A stretch of 9,680 nt of DNA from an uncultured Clostridia bacterium (GCA_947623795.1 CANQHS010000030.1:1-9680); one strand, 5' to 3'; shown: positions 1-7,269, numbered from the stretch's first letter. Made by a program: numbers and translations. The notes: generated from the sequence alone by a model not told the origin.

Positions 1-488
1 CAGAAGGCTTCAAGTTCGATGTTTTGTGGGATTTTTGCTCTAAGCTCTTTGATTTCTTCTAAAGTCATTTCGCGCGCTAAAATTAACCTTGTTGCACCTA
101 AATCTATAAACACTTTTGCGCTTTCGCTGTTTGTTATATTAGCTTGGGTGCTGACATGGATTGGCATTTTGGGTGCAATGCGTTTTACAATTGAAATTAC
201 GCCCAAATCGGCAACGATGACCGCATCGACCTTAATTTTGCTAAGATATTTAATATATTCTGGCAAATCTGCCAAATCACTCTCGTGCGGAATTATGTTG
301 ACCGTGACATATACTTTAACATTATGTTGGTGAGCGTAATTAACAGCCCATTTTAAGCCATCCAAATCAAAATTTCCCGCAAAAGTGCGCAAGCCAAAAC
401 GAGTGGACGCCAAATAGACAGCGTCCGCCCCATACTCTATTGCCATAATTAATTTATCTTTGTCCCCAGCGGGTGAAAGTAGTTCCAT
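1..488 (-). CDS. trhP: Peptidase U32 family protein, TrhP-like tRNA hydroxylation protein (3' end outside window)
   Basis: Partial gene: 162 N-terminal codons are visible and the rest runs off the left edge; family members usually have about 400 residues or more. The translation begins MELLSPAGDKDKL and has U32 hallmarks: YGADAVYLA at about residues 19-27, FGLRTFAGNF at 31-40, STQANITN at 113-120 and LILAREMTLEEIKEL at 135-149. Despite the family name, characterised bacterial members of this group (TrhP, formerly YegQ/YrrN/YrrO) act in prephenate-dependent hydroxylation of U34 in tRNA, the first step towards 5-methoxyuridine in Bacillus. The neighbouring TrmR-like methyltransferase would do the second step, which supports this role over a protease. 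The ATG at 486-488 is fixed by alignment with the family start. No Shine-Dalgarno precedes it, and the promoter at 495-523 puts +1 on the A of the ATG. Whether it corresponds to TrhP1, TrhP2 or another U32 subgroup cannot be told from this fragment. Confidence 0.88.
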   Translation of the reverse strand, partial: MELLSPAGDKDKLIMAIEYGADAVYLASTRFGLRTFAGNFDLDGLKWAVNYAHQHNVKVYVTVNIIPHESDLADLPEYIKYLSKIKVDAVIVADLGVISIVKRIAPKMPIHVSTQANITNSESAKVFIDLGATRLILAREMTLEEIKELRAKIPQNIELEAF

Positions 489-494
489 ATCTTG

Positions 495-523
495 ATTTTA
501 ACACAATCGCTTTTAATTTTCAA
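495..523 (-). promoter_or_regulatory. Sigma-A type promoter of the U32 gene, start point on the ATG
   Basis: Read on the minus strand: -35 TTGAAA (518-523), a 17-bp spacer, and -10 TAAAAT (495-500) preceded by TGTGT, which is an extended -10 with a -16 TRTG element. Only six bases separate the -10 from the ATG, so counting from the -10 places +1 at 488, the A of the start codon. Confidence 0.75.
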
Positions 524-557
524 CTGTTTTATGAAAATTAAAAGTAAAAATTACAAA

Positions 558-586
558 TAAAAAAGACAGTTCATCTGCCTTTATTT
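558..586 (-). terminator. Intrinsic terminator of the rnj-trmR unit
   Basis: On the minus strand the stem GGCAG (575-579) pairs with CTGTC (565-569) around a 5-nt loop, with flanking A/T pairs and a run of T after it. It overlaps the trmR stop codon at 581-583. It separates trmR from the U32 gene, which has its own promoter. Confidence 0.72.
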
Positions 587-1162
587 TTTTATTGAACAGC
601 CGAGTCCATCGCCGATGTCTAAAATTTGAGTGGTGAGGGCGGGATGAGATGTTATTGCGGCAATATAGTTTTTTAGGCCTTTTATCATGGCACGGCAGCC
701 TTTTGATATTGGAATTTTGCCCGTCACCATGCCGTGAAAATACAAATTATCCGCCACCAGTGTTCCGCCCTTGTTTAGAATTTTTACTAGATATGGCAGA
801 TAGTTTATATATTGCCCTTTTGGTCCGTCAAGATAGATGAAATCATATGTTTTGTTGGTGGATTTTAAATAGTCCATTGCATCGATGAGATTTAGTGTTA
901 TTTTTTTATTCAATTTATGTGCTTTTACATTCTTTTCAGCAATAATATATCTATCCTCATCAATTTCAAGTGTGTCTATATGCATGCAAGTTGTGTTTTC
1001 TGCAATTGTGATTGCGGAATACCCTATTGCTGTGCCAATTTCCAAAATTTGTTTTGCTTTTGTTTCGTTAATTTTGTTGCAAACAAAAGATAAAGTGTCA
1101 TCCAAACTTAATGGCACTTTATTTTCTATTCCATTATGTTTTATGTTTTCGTCAATTTTCAT
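581..1162 (-). CDS. trmR: Class I SAM-dependent O-methyltransferase, TrmR-like (tRNA 5-hydroxyuridine methyltransferase)
   Basis: A 193-residue protein of the YrrM/caffeoyl-CoA O-methyltransferase-like group. SAM motif I is ILEIGTAIGYSA at residues 39-50, the acidic residue after beta-2 lies in DTLEIDEDR (63-71), the catalytic-loop region is FIYLDGPKGQY (108-118), and the following strand is GGTLVADNLYFHG (132-144). TrmR of B. subtilis methylates 5-hydroxyuridine at tRNA position 34 to 5-methoxyuridine. The gene next downstream is a U32 protein of the kind that makes the hydroxyuridine, as in the Bacillus yrrMNO cluster, so TrmR is preferred over a small-molecule methyltransferase. It is some 20 residues shorter at the N-terminus than the roughly 215-residue Bacillus protein, but the fold core is complete. 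The start overlaps the RNase J stop (TAATG) with no good SD, so translation probably depends on ribosomes finishing rnj. Confidence 0.85.
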   Translation of the reverse strand: MKIDENIKHNGIENKVPLSLDDTLSFVCNKINETKAKQILEIGTAIGYSAITIAENTTCMHIDTLEIDEDRYIIAEKNVKAHKLNKKITLNLIDAMDYLKSTNKTYDFIYLDGPKGQYINYLPYLVKILNKGGTLVADNLYFHGMVTGKIPISKGCRAMIKGLKNYIAAITSHPALTTQILDIGDGLGCSIKK

Positions 1163-3006
1163 TAGTCGTTGCTTTCGATAATTATTGGGACAATCATTGG
1201 TTTGCGTTTTAATTTTTTGTTTAAATAGTTAGTTAAAGCCTTTCTTAAAGCCATTTTAACAGATAGATAATCTCTGCTCCTTAGAGCCTCCGCATCTATG
1301 CTATTTACAATTGTTGTTCGTGCGTCTTCCAGCCATGTTTGAGCCTCGCCTGTGTAAGTGAACCCGCGGGAAACAATTTCTGGGCGAGAGTTGAGTTCGC
1401 CGCGCTGGCTATTCACATTTAAAATCACAATGCAAAGGCCATCTTCGCTTAGTTGTTTTCTTTCTCTTAGCACATTGCTTTCCATCTCTCCAATGCCCGC
1501 TCCGTCAATTAGCCTGCTCCCAAATGGAACTGTGCCAGTTGCTTTCAAAAAGTTTTTGTTAACTTCGAGCTTCATGCCAAGCATTGGAAGCAAAATGTTG
1601 TGCCTATCCATGCCAACTGCAATAGCGGTTTCGCGTTGAGCAAGCAAATGCTTTTGTTCGCCATGCACAGGAACGAAAAATTTTGGTTTAACGAGGTTAA
1701 GCATAAGTTTTTGTTCATCCTTGCAAGCGTGACCAGAAGCGTGCACTTGCTCAAGTTGATTATATATTACTTTTGCGCCCAACATAATGAGTTTGTTGAT
1801 TGTGTTGCTAACGCTTTTTTCGTTGCCTGGGATTGGTGAACTTGAAAAGATAACAGTGTCGTTTTCGCCAATTTCAATGCCCTTGAATTCGTTTGATGCC
1901 ATGCGGGACAATGCGCTATGTGGCTCACCTTGGCTACCCGTGCAAAGAATTAAAAGTTCGCCGTCCTTATAGTTTTTCATTTTTTCAACTTCAATGATAT
2001 TGTTTTTATTCACCGTCATTTCGCCAATTTGGCTAGCAACATCGGTTACATTGACCATGCTTCGCCCAGTGAGAACGACTTTCCTGCCAAATTTTTCTGC
2101 CAAGTTCATAACTTCTTGAATTCTGTCAACATTTGAAGCAAAAGCCGCCACCACAATGCGGTGATCCTTGTTTTCAACAAACAATTTTTCTAGTGTGTCG
2201 CCAACCACTCTTTCACTTAGCGAGTGACCTTCTCTTTCCGCATTGGTGCTGTCGCTCATATAGAGCAAAACGCCTTGTTTCCCAAGTTCGGCAAAGCTTG
2301 CAAAATCAAAAGGCTCATCGTAGATTGGTGTTAAATCTATCTTATAATCGCCCGTGTGAACTACCATGCCGACAGGGGTCTTGATTGCCAGCGCATATGC
2401 ACCTGGAATTGCGTGGTTAATGTGAATAAATTCAATTTCAAAGCAGCCAAGTGTTATTTTTTGTTTTGGTTTAACCGCAATGGCTTTATATTCCACCTTT
2501 TTGTGCTCTTCCATTTTTTTCTTAATTAGCCCGCAGGTCATTTTGCTAGCATAGATTGGCGCTTTTATTTCATTTACTACATAAGGAATGCTGCCTATAT
2601 GGTCCTCGTGACCATGCGTGATTAAAAAGCCGCGCACTTTATCCTTGTTTTCCACCAAATAGGTTATGTCTGGGACAACGAGATCTATGCCCAACATGTC
2701 GATGGTTGGAAACATAACGCCACAGTCAATAACCACTATGTCGTTCCCATATTCTAAAACTGTCATGTTTTTGCCGATTTCGCCTATGCCACCTAAAAAC
2801 ATAACTTTTAAGTTTTGAGTTCTACCCTTGTGCTTTGGCGTTTCTTGGGCTAAAACAGCATCGGAAGAATAAACTAATTTATTGTCATTTAGAGGCTCAG
2901 TAGCCTTTTTGTAATGTTTAGTTAAATTTGGTTTTTGATTGGTTAAATCCTTATTGTTTTTAATGCTTGAATCAAATTCCTCGCTTGTTAATAATTTATC
3001 TGTCAT
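1162..3006 (-). CDS. rnj: Ribonuclease J (beta-CASP metallo-beta-lactamase RNase)
   Basis: RNase J has 5'-3' exonuclease and endonuclease activity and matures or degrades mRNA and rRNA in the cytoplasm. From the chosen start the protein has 614 residues. Metal-ligand motifs are all present: HGHEDH at 131-136, the histidine of INHAIPGA at 198, the aspartate of HTGDYK at 220, and HASGH (422-426) with VPVHGE (445-450) in the beta-CASP/C-terminal part of the catalytic core. SDSTNAEREG (251-260) is also typical. The core begins near residue 66 (LKVMFLGGIGEIGKNM), so there is a hydrophilic K/N-rich N-terminal extension of about 65 residues absent from the roughly 555-residue Bacillus RNase J1/J2. 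The ATG at 3004-3006 is chosen because AAAAGGAG lies 4 nt upstream; an in-frame ATG at 3033 lies upstream of that SD, inside the structured leader. The stop shares one base with the trmR start. J1 versus J2 cannot be assigned. Confidence 0.96.
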   Translation of the reverse strand: MTDKLLTSEEFDSSIKNNKDLTNQKPNLTKHYKKATEPLNDNKLVYSSDAVLAQETPKHKGRTQNLKVMFLGGIGEIGKNMTVLEYGNDIVVIDCGVMFPTIDMLGIDLVVPDITYLVENKDKVRGFLITHGHEDHIGSIPYVVNEIKAPIYASKMTCGLIKKKMEEHKKVEYKAIAVKPKQKITLGCFEIEFIHINHAIPGAYALAIKTPVGMVVHTGDYKIDLTPIYDEPFDFASFAELGKQGVLLYMSDSTNAEREGHSLSERVVGDTLEKLFVENKDHRIVVAAFASNVDRIQEVMNLAEKFGRKVVLTGRSMVNVTDVASQIGEMTVNKNNIIEVEKMKNYKDGELLILCTGSQGEPHSALSRMASNEFKGIEIGENDTVIFSSSPIPGNEKSVSNTINKLIMLGAKVIYNQLEQVHASGHACKDEQKLMLNLVKPKFFVPVHGEQKHLLAQRETAIAVGMDRHNILLPMLGMKLEVNKNFLKATGTVPFGSRLIDGAGIGEMESNVLRERKQLSEDGLCIVILNVNSQRGELNSRPEIVSRGFTYTGEAQTWLEDARTTIVNSIDAEALRSRDYLSVKMALRKALTNYLNKKLKRKPMIVPIIIESND

Positions 3007-3010
3007 ATAT

Positions 3011-3018
3011 CTCCTTTT
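3011..3018 (-). promoter_or_regulatory. Ribosome binding site deciding the rnj start
   Basis: AAAAGGAG on the minus strand, 4 nt before the ATG at 3006. It makes the upstream in-frame ATG at 3033, which would place this SD inside the coding region, unlikely. Confidence 0.75.
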
Positions 3019-3034
3019 AATTTTCAAACACAAA

Positions 3035-3067
3035 ACACAAAATGAAACAGGTCTGCTTCATATGTGT
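3035..3067 (-). promoter_or_regulatory. Leader hairpin 2 in the RNase J mRNA
   Basis: On the minus strand TGAAGCA (3054-3060) pairs with TGTTTCA (3043-3049) around the loop GACC, including one G-U pair. Beyond a small internal loop the helix continues with ACACA (3063-3067) against TGTGT (3035-3039). About 13 pairs form in all, ending 17 nt before the SD. There is no T tract, so it is not a terminator. Confidence 0.55.
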
Positions 3068-3074
3068 GATATTG

Positions 3075-3097
3075 ATTGCAAAGTTGAACTTTACAAT
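3075..3097 (-). promoter_or_regulatory. Leader hairpin 1 in the RNase J mRNA
   Basis: On the minus strand ATTGTAAAG (3089-3097) pairs with CTTTGCAAT (3075-3083) around a 5-nt loop: 9 pairs with one U-G wobble. It starts about 20 nt from the predicted 5' end of the transcript. Confidence 0.5.
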
Positions 3098-3122
3098 ATA
3101 GAAAAATGAAAATCTTAATATT

Positions 3123-3150
3123 ATTATAGCACAAAAAAATAAAATGTCAA
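3123..3150 (-). promoter_or_regulatory. Perfect-consensus promoter of rnj
   Basis: On the minus strand: -35 TTGACA (3145-3150), a 16-bp spacer ending in TGTGC, and -10 TATAAT (3123-3128). Both hexamers match the consensus exactly and the -10 is extended. The predicted +1 is an A at about 3116, giving a leader of about 110 nt before the rnj ATG. Confidence 0.85.
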
Positions 3151-3206
3151 CAAAAAAGCAAAACTTTTTAAATTGTGTTATTTTTAAATAAAAATTTAAT
3201 GAGCGA

Positions 3207-4496
3207 TTAATTAAACTTAAACATCTCATTAAGTTGTTTTTTGTTTATAGCGTTTTCTTTATCAATTTGGCCATACAAACTCAAACTTACTTTGCCATTT
3301 GTTAGGGCTTCTTTTATAGCATTGTTGCAATCTTCGACTGTGGCTTTGGCTTTTATCTTTTTTAATTTTTTATGGTCCAAAACTTTGCCATACCATCTAT
3401 AATCACTTAATCTATTAAACAAAAGTGAAAATGATGGGAGTTTGGTTGCATCACCATGTTTTGCGTAGCGCTTAACGCGTTTTAAATTTTCTTCTGTGAA
3501 ACCATCATTGAAAATGGATTTAAAATATTCTGCTGTGGTTTTTATAACTTCATTCACATTATTTGGCTCGCAGTTGCAGCTAAAAATTAAAACGCAATTT
3601 TGTTTCATTTTTAAATATGTAACATAACCGCCATAAACTAAATCTTTTTTTAGCCTCAATTGTTTTAAAAGCCCAATGGAACTATCGTTTATAATATCAA
3701 GAGCGAGTTCTAGCTTTTTATAAAATTCAAAGTCATAATAATCGTGAGGAAAAACAATGTTTAAATTAATATATGTTTTTTGTATGTCAACTTGTTTTGT
3801 CTTAACGAAATTGTTATTAACAACATCATAAAACTCAACATCCAACTTTTCCAATTTGTCATTAATTGGGAGTTTGTCTGCCAAATTTTTGTTTGCAATG
3901 CGTTTAACTTTATTTAGGCTCAATGGAGAGCAAATATAGATTTGCAAATTGTTTGCAACAAAATATTTTTTTATGAATCCAACAATGTCTTTTCTTGTTA
4001 TTTGAGCTATTGTTTTCGTTGAACCACAAAAAGTAATTTCCTTATAGGCCGGCAAATTAAACAAATTATATCGATTAAAAGTGTATGAAATTGTACTATG
4101 TTTATCGCTATAACCCGCGATTTCTTGATTTATAACCTTGCGTTCTTTATTTATGGCTTCGTTTGTAACTGTGCTTTCTGTGATCAATGTGGCAATTGTG
4201 GAAAGATAATCCCCCAATTCATTTGTAAAAATATTAGCAGTGAAAACAATGTCCCTTAGCGAAGTTTGGGCGTTGGTTGCAATAAATGACCAATATTTCT
4301 TCCAAACTTCATCTTTGGTCATTGTCTTAGTTCCAGAAAAGAACATATGTTCGCAAAAATGGGCTAGACCTGGAATTGTGTCACACCTTGCGCCCGAATC
4401 AAAAAGCACGTCAACATAGGTTGCCTTATTGATTTTGTTTTTCACATAAAAAAGTTTTCCATCCTTATTGAGTTTTGTTGCAATATATTTTCCCAT
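3207..4496 (-). CDS. M16 family zinc metallopeptidase (pitrilysin/processing-peptidase type)
   Basis: A 429-residue protein with the inverted zinc motif HFCEH at residues 46-50 and the third ligand, a glutamate, at 125 (INQEI). This gives HxxEH followed by 74 residues and E, exactly the M16 spacing. NAQTSLRD (75-82) matches the family's NAxTS substrate strand. The C-terminal half, with QLRLKKDLVYGGY (279-291), resembles the second M16 domain that carries the conserved R/Y pair. The length fits a single-chain M16B peptidase such as B. subtilis MlpA; the substrate is unknown. No signal peptide is seen, so it is probably cytoplasmic. The start is set at the ATG at 4494-4496: an upstream in-frame TTG (4530-4532) falls in the -35 box, and an in-frame ATG at 4515-4517 lies between the -35 and -10. 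No SD is present and +1 falls at or 1-2 nt before this ATG. No clear terminator follows, so it may read through towards rnj. Confidence 0.85.
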   Translation of the reverse strand: MGKYIATKLNKDGKLFYVKNKINKATYVDVLFDSGARCDTIPGLAHFCEHMFFSGTKTMTKDEVWKKYWSFIATNAQTSLRDIVFTANIFTNELGDYLSTIATLITESTVTNEAINKERKVINQEIAGYSDKHSTISYTFNRYNLFNLPAYKEITFCGSTKTIAQITRKDIVGFIKKYFVANNLQIYICSPLSLNKVKRIANKNLADKLPINDKLEKLDVEFYDVVNNNFVKTKQVDIQKTYINLNIVFPHDYYDFEFYKKLELALDIINDSSIGLLKQLRLKKDLVYGGYVTYLKMKQNCVLIFSCNCEPNNVNEVIKTTAEYFKSIFNDGFTEENLKRVKRYAKHGDATKLPSFSLLFNRLSDYRWYGKVLDHKKLKKIKAKATVEDCNNAIKEALTNGKVSLSLYGQIDKENAINKKQLNEMFKFN

Positions 4497-4503
4497 ATCG
4501 CAT

Positions 4504-4532
4504 AATTTAGCACACATCAAAGTTATAGTCAA
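4504..4532 (-). promoter_or_regulatory. Promoter of the M16 gene, start point at the ATG
   Basis: On the minus strand: -35 TTGACT (4527-4532), a 17-bp spacer ending in TGTGC, and extended -10 TAAATT (4504-4509). Seven bases separate the -10 from the ATG at 4496. The likely purine start points are 4498 or 4496, so the leader would be 0-2 nt. Confidence 0.72.
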
Positions 4533-4579
4533 CTAGAAAAATTGTTATTTTCAATTATTTCAAAATAATAAATAATCTA

Positions 4580-4606
4580 ACAAAAAATCCGCCTAAAAAG
4601 CGGACA
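4580..4606 (-). terminator. Intrinsic terminator of the ABC exporter gene
   Basis: On the minus strand TCCGC (4600-4604) pairs with GCGGA (4588-4592) around a 7-nt loop, followed by six T. It lies about 25 bases after the stop codon at 4630-4632 and isolates the ABC gene from the M16 gene. Confidence 0.85.
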
Positions 4607-4629
4607 TTTTGTTGTTTTTTATTTAAATT

Positions 4630-7269
4630 TTATTCTGTTCTAAGCGCAATAACAGGGTCTTTTTTCGCCGCAATGCGTGCTGGGATTAAGCCTGCGATGA
4701 AAGTTAACAACATACTTATCGCAATCAAAGCAAAACATGGAATAGGACCGAGCACAGCCAGCCCACCGATGCCTGTTAAACTCTTTAAAATTAAGCTTAT
4801 TGGAATTGTTAGCAAAAGCGAAACACCGACGCCGAGCAAACCCGCCATCAAGCCAATGATGAGTGTTTCCGCATTGAACACGTTGGAAACATCCCATTTT
4901 GAAGCACCAACACTTCGAAGCACGCCAATTTCTTTTATGCGCTCAATAACCGATGTGTAGGTTATGATTCCAATCATTATGCTGGACACAACGAGCGAGA
5001 TTGCGGCAAACGCAATGAGTACATATGACACGATATCCACAAGAGTGCCAAGCATACCTGTTAGCATTGCAGAACTATCCGTTGCAAGAATATCGTGGCT
5101 AAATTTCAAGTCGTTCCAGCCGGCAATCATATTCATAATGTCGTCTTTTGCTTCAAACGATTTTGCATAGAAGTAAATCCCCGTTGGCACATCGCTTGCA
5201 CCATACATTTGAAGATATAAATCAACAAGTTGGGTAGGGCTTAAATTTATTTCATAAGCCGCAAGTGCCTCAATCATCAGTTGCAAAGATGGATAGTTAA
5301 ACATATTGCCATATTCTGACTTATAAGATGTCAATTCGCTTATATTAACGGAATATGGAAGCAAATTTAAATCTTCATTTGTAAAGTTTTTATTTGCATT
5401 TTCTTCGTTTAAATTTTCGCCATCAAGATACGTTGATTTAACTAATTCAACAATTTTCGAACTTTTGCAATTCTCTCTATATTTATCGCTTAATTTTTTT
5501 GTATACATTATGCCATTTGAGAATAGGCTGCCGGTTGCCCCTTCTTTTTGCCTTAAGATGCAACTAACCTTTAATTCTTCTGAATTAGCTGAATTATACA
5601 TCGACATAAGTTTCATAAAATTGGTTGTAAAGAAGCCTTCTAAAGAAGATAAATCTTTGTTTGCCATATCATCAAAATTCACGTTAGGTGTGCCATCATC
5701 TTGATAATATTCATCGTGATAAATCAACTTGTAAATTTTCTTGCCAACAACATCTTCATATTTTAATTGCTCATATTTCCTCGTCCCCGGGATTTGTTTA
5801 GGCTCTATGCCCAATTGCATCATTTCAATCGTGGACAATGCTCCATTTGAGCCAATAACTAACGCAACTTCGTTTTCATTTTGTGGATAGCTGCCCTCGA
5901 CAATATCATAAAGAGACAAAACATAATCCTTATCCAACTCTTCATAGAAAAGCGAGCTTGTTGTGCCCGACATGACACTATATTGAACTTTGTTGTTGAT
6001 TGGGAAATAATATGGTTGGCCAGCATTTTCCGACATGGTTATGAAATGCATCGTGCTTGCATAGCTAATTTTGTAATCATTAAGCAAATTGTTCTTGTTC
6101 TTATTTTTATAATAATCTTGAACATAATCTACAAAACTTGTGGTTGAGCCATCTTCCAATTGATATTTGCCTAAATAGTTAAACTGCCCCATGCCCTCAA
6201 TGGTTACTGATGGGTCATAGACCGTTATTTCGCCCTCTGGTTTACTTGAGCTGTTTCCACCACCCAAAATGTTTAAAGCAGCATCCATGTCAATAGCTAT
6301 TGATGAAACTGCCACAGGATAGCTTGATAAACTTTCGCTTTGCATTGTGTTTATGTAGTTTGTCATGCCGGCACTGACGGCAAGCACAAGAGCTATGCCT
6401 ATAATGCCAATGCTGCCCGCGAAAGCAACCATAATCGTTCTGCCCTTTTTAGTTAGCAAATTTTTTAGGCTCAAGAACATTGCGGTTAGCATGCTCATCG
6501 ATCTCTTTTTCTTGGTCTTCTTAAAGCCGTTATCTTCTAGTTTTTCAACTTTTTGTTTGTTCTTTTCTATTTCCTTATCTGCTTGTTCTTTCGAATATGG
6601 CTTTGTGTCCTCAATAACTTCGCCATCAAGCATCCTTATTATGCGGTTAGAATATTTTTCTGCCAAATCTGGATTATGGGTTACCATAATGACCAATCGG
6701 TCCTTGCTGACTTCTTTTAATAACTCCATAATTTGGACACTCGTTTTGCTGTCTAGTGCGCCGGTTGGCTCATCTGCCAAGATGATTTCAGGGTCGTTTA
6801 CCAACGCACGGGCGATTGCCACCCTTTGCATCTGTCCACCAGAAAGTTGATTTGGTTTCGCTTTGATTCTATCGCCAAGCCCAACTTTTTCAAGCACTTC
6901 GATTGCGCGTTTTCTTCGTTCCTTTTTCTTGACCCCGCTAAGCGTCAATGCAAGTTCAACATTTTCAACAACGGTTTGGTGCGGAATTAAATTATAGCTT
7001 TGAAAAACAAAACCGACTCGATGATTTCGATAGTTATCCCAATCTTTATCCTTATAATTTTTCGTGGAAACGCCATCAATGATAAGGTCGCCACTCGTAT
7101 ATCTATCTAGCCCACCAACAATGTTTAATAAAGTGGTTTTCCCGCAACCTGACGGACCTAACACAGCCACAAATTCGCTGCGGCGAAAAACAATGTCCAC
7201 ACCCTTTAAGGCTGGGACAACTTGGTCTTTTAATTGATAGTTTTTTACGATTTTAGAGATTTCTAGCAT
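4630..7269 (-). CDS. ABC exporter, ATPase fused to FtsX/MacB-type permease with a large ectodomain
   Basis: A complete 879-residue membrane protein. The N-terminal ATPase of the LolD/MacB type has Walker A GPSGCGKTT (38-46), Q-loop Q90, signature LSGGQ (142-146), Walker B ILADE (163-167) and the switch histidine H198. A lysine-rich, probably coiled linker (about 222-257) leads to the first membrane segment (about 279-303). An extracytoplasmic region of about 430 residues follows (305-738), then three membrane segments (about 741-769, 802-829, 843-865). The FtsX signatures IKEIGVLRSVGASKWDV (778-794) and PARIAAKKDPVIAL (863-876) are clear. MacB-type proteins act as dimers that couple ATP hydrolysis to motions of the outer domain (mechanotransmission) rather than carrying substrate through the membrane. 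The substrate (peptide, antibiotic or lipid) cannot be read here. The ATG has an SD, GAGGGG, 5-6 nt upstream. It is flanked by its own promoter and terminator, so it is monocistronic, with no adjacent two-component system. Confidence 0.93.
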   Translation of the reverse strand: MLEISKIVKNYQLKDQVVPALKGVDIVFRRSEFVAVLGPSGCGKTTLLNIVGGLDRYTSGDLIIDGVSTKNYKDKDWDNYRNHRVGFVFQSYNLIPHQTVVENVELALTLSGVKKKERRKRAIEVLEKVGLGDRIKAKPNQLSGGQMQRVAIARALVNDPEIILADEPTGALDSKTSVQIMELLKEVSKDRLVIMVTHNPDLAEKYSNRIIRMLDGEVIEDTKPYSKEQADKEIEKNKQKVEKLEDNGFKKTKKKRSMSMLTAMFLSLKNLLTKKGRTIMVAFAGSIGIIGIALVLAVSAGMTNYINTMQSESLSSYPVAVSSIAIDMDAALNILGGGNSSSKPEGEITVYDPSVTIEGMGQFNYLGKYQLEDGSTTSFVDYVQDYYKNKNKNNLLNDYKISYASTMHFITMSENAGQPYYFPINNKVQYSVMSGTTSSLFYEELDKDYVLSLYDIVEGSYPQNENEVALVIGSNGALSTIEMMQLGIEPKQIPGTRKYEQLKYEDVVGKKIYKLIYHDEYYQDDGTPNVNFDDMANKDLSSLEGFFTTNFMKLMSMYNSANSEELKVSCILRQKEGATGSLFSNGIMYTKKLSDKYRENCKSSKIVELVKSTYLDGENLNEENANKNFTNEDLNLLPYSVNISELTSYKSEYGNMFNYPSLQLMIEALAAYEINLSPTQLVDLYLQMYGASDVPTGIYFYAKSFEAKDDIMNMIAGWNDLKFSHDILATDSSAMLTGMLGTLVDIVSYVLIAFAAISLVVSSIMIGIITYTSVIERIKEIGVLRSVGASKWDVSNVFNAETLIIGLMAGLLGVGVSLLLTIPISLILKSLTGIGGLAVLGPIPCFALIAISMLLTFIAGLIPARIAAKKDPVIALRTE

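Noticed and set aside
19..333. A 104-codon plus-strand reading frame at the left edge
   Set aside because: It is antisense to the clearly conserved U32 coding sequence.
3007..3033. Longer RNase J start at the ATG at 3033
   Set aside because: The SD AAAAGGAG would be inside the coding region, and the nine extra residues come from leader sequence; the ATG at 3006 is better supported.
3180..3195. Perfect AT-only inverted repeat (ATTTTT/AAAAAT) after the M16 gene as a terminator
   Set aside because: It has no G-C pairs and no T tract follows on the minus strand; it is expected by chance in such AT-rich DNA.
3017..3229. A 70-codon minus-strand reading frame between the M16 gene and rnj
   Set aside because: It overlaps the end of the M16 gene, the rnj promoter and the structured leader. 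The product is a low-complexity hydrophobic/Phe-rich sequence from AT-rich DNA, with no SD.
6365..6850. A 161-codon plus-strand reading frame inside the ABC exporter gene
   Set aside because: It lies antisense to the ATPase and linker region with perfectly conserved ABC motifs on the other strand. The product is a serine/leucine-rich shadow with no SD or promoter.
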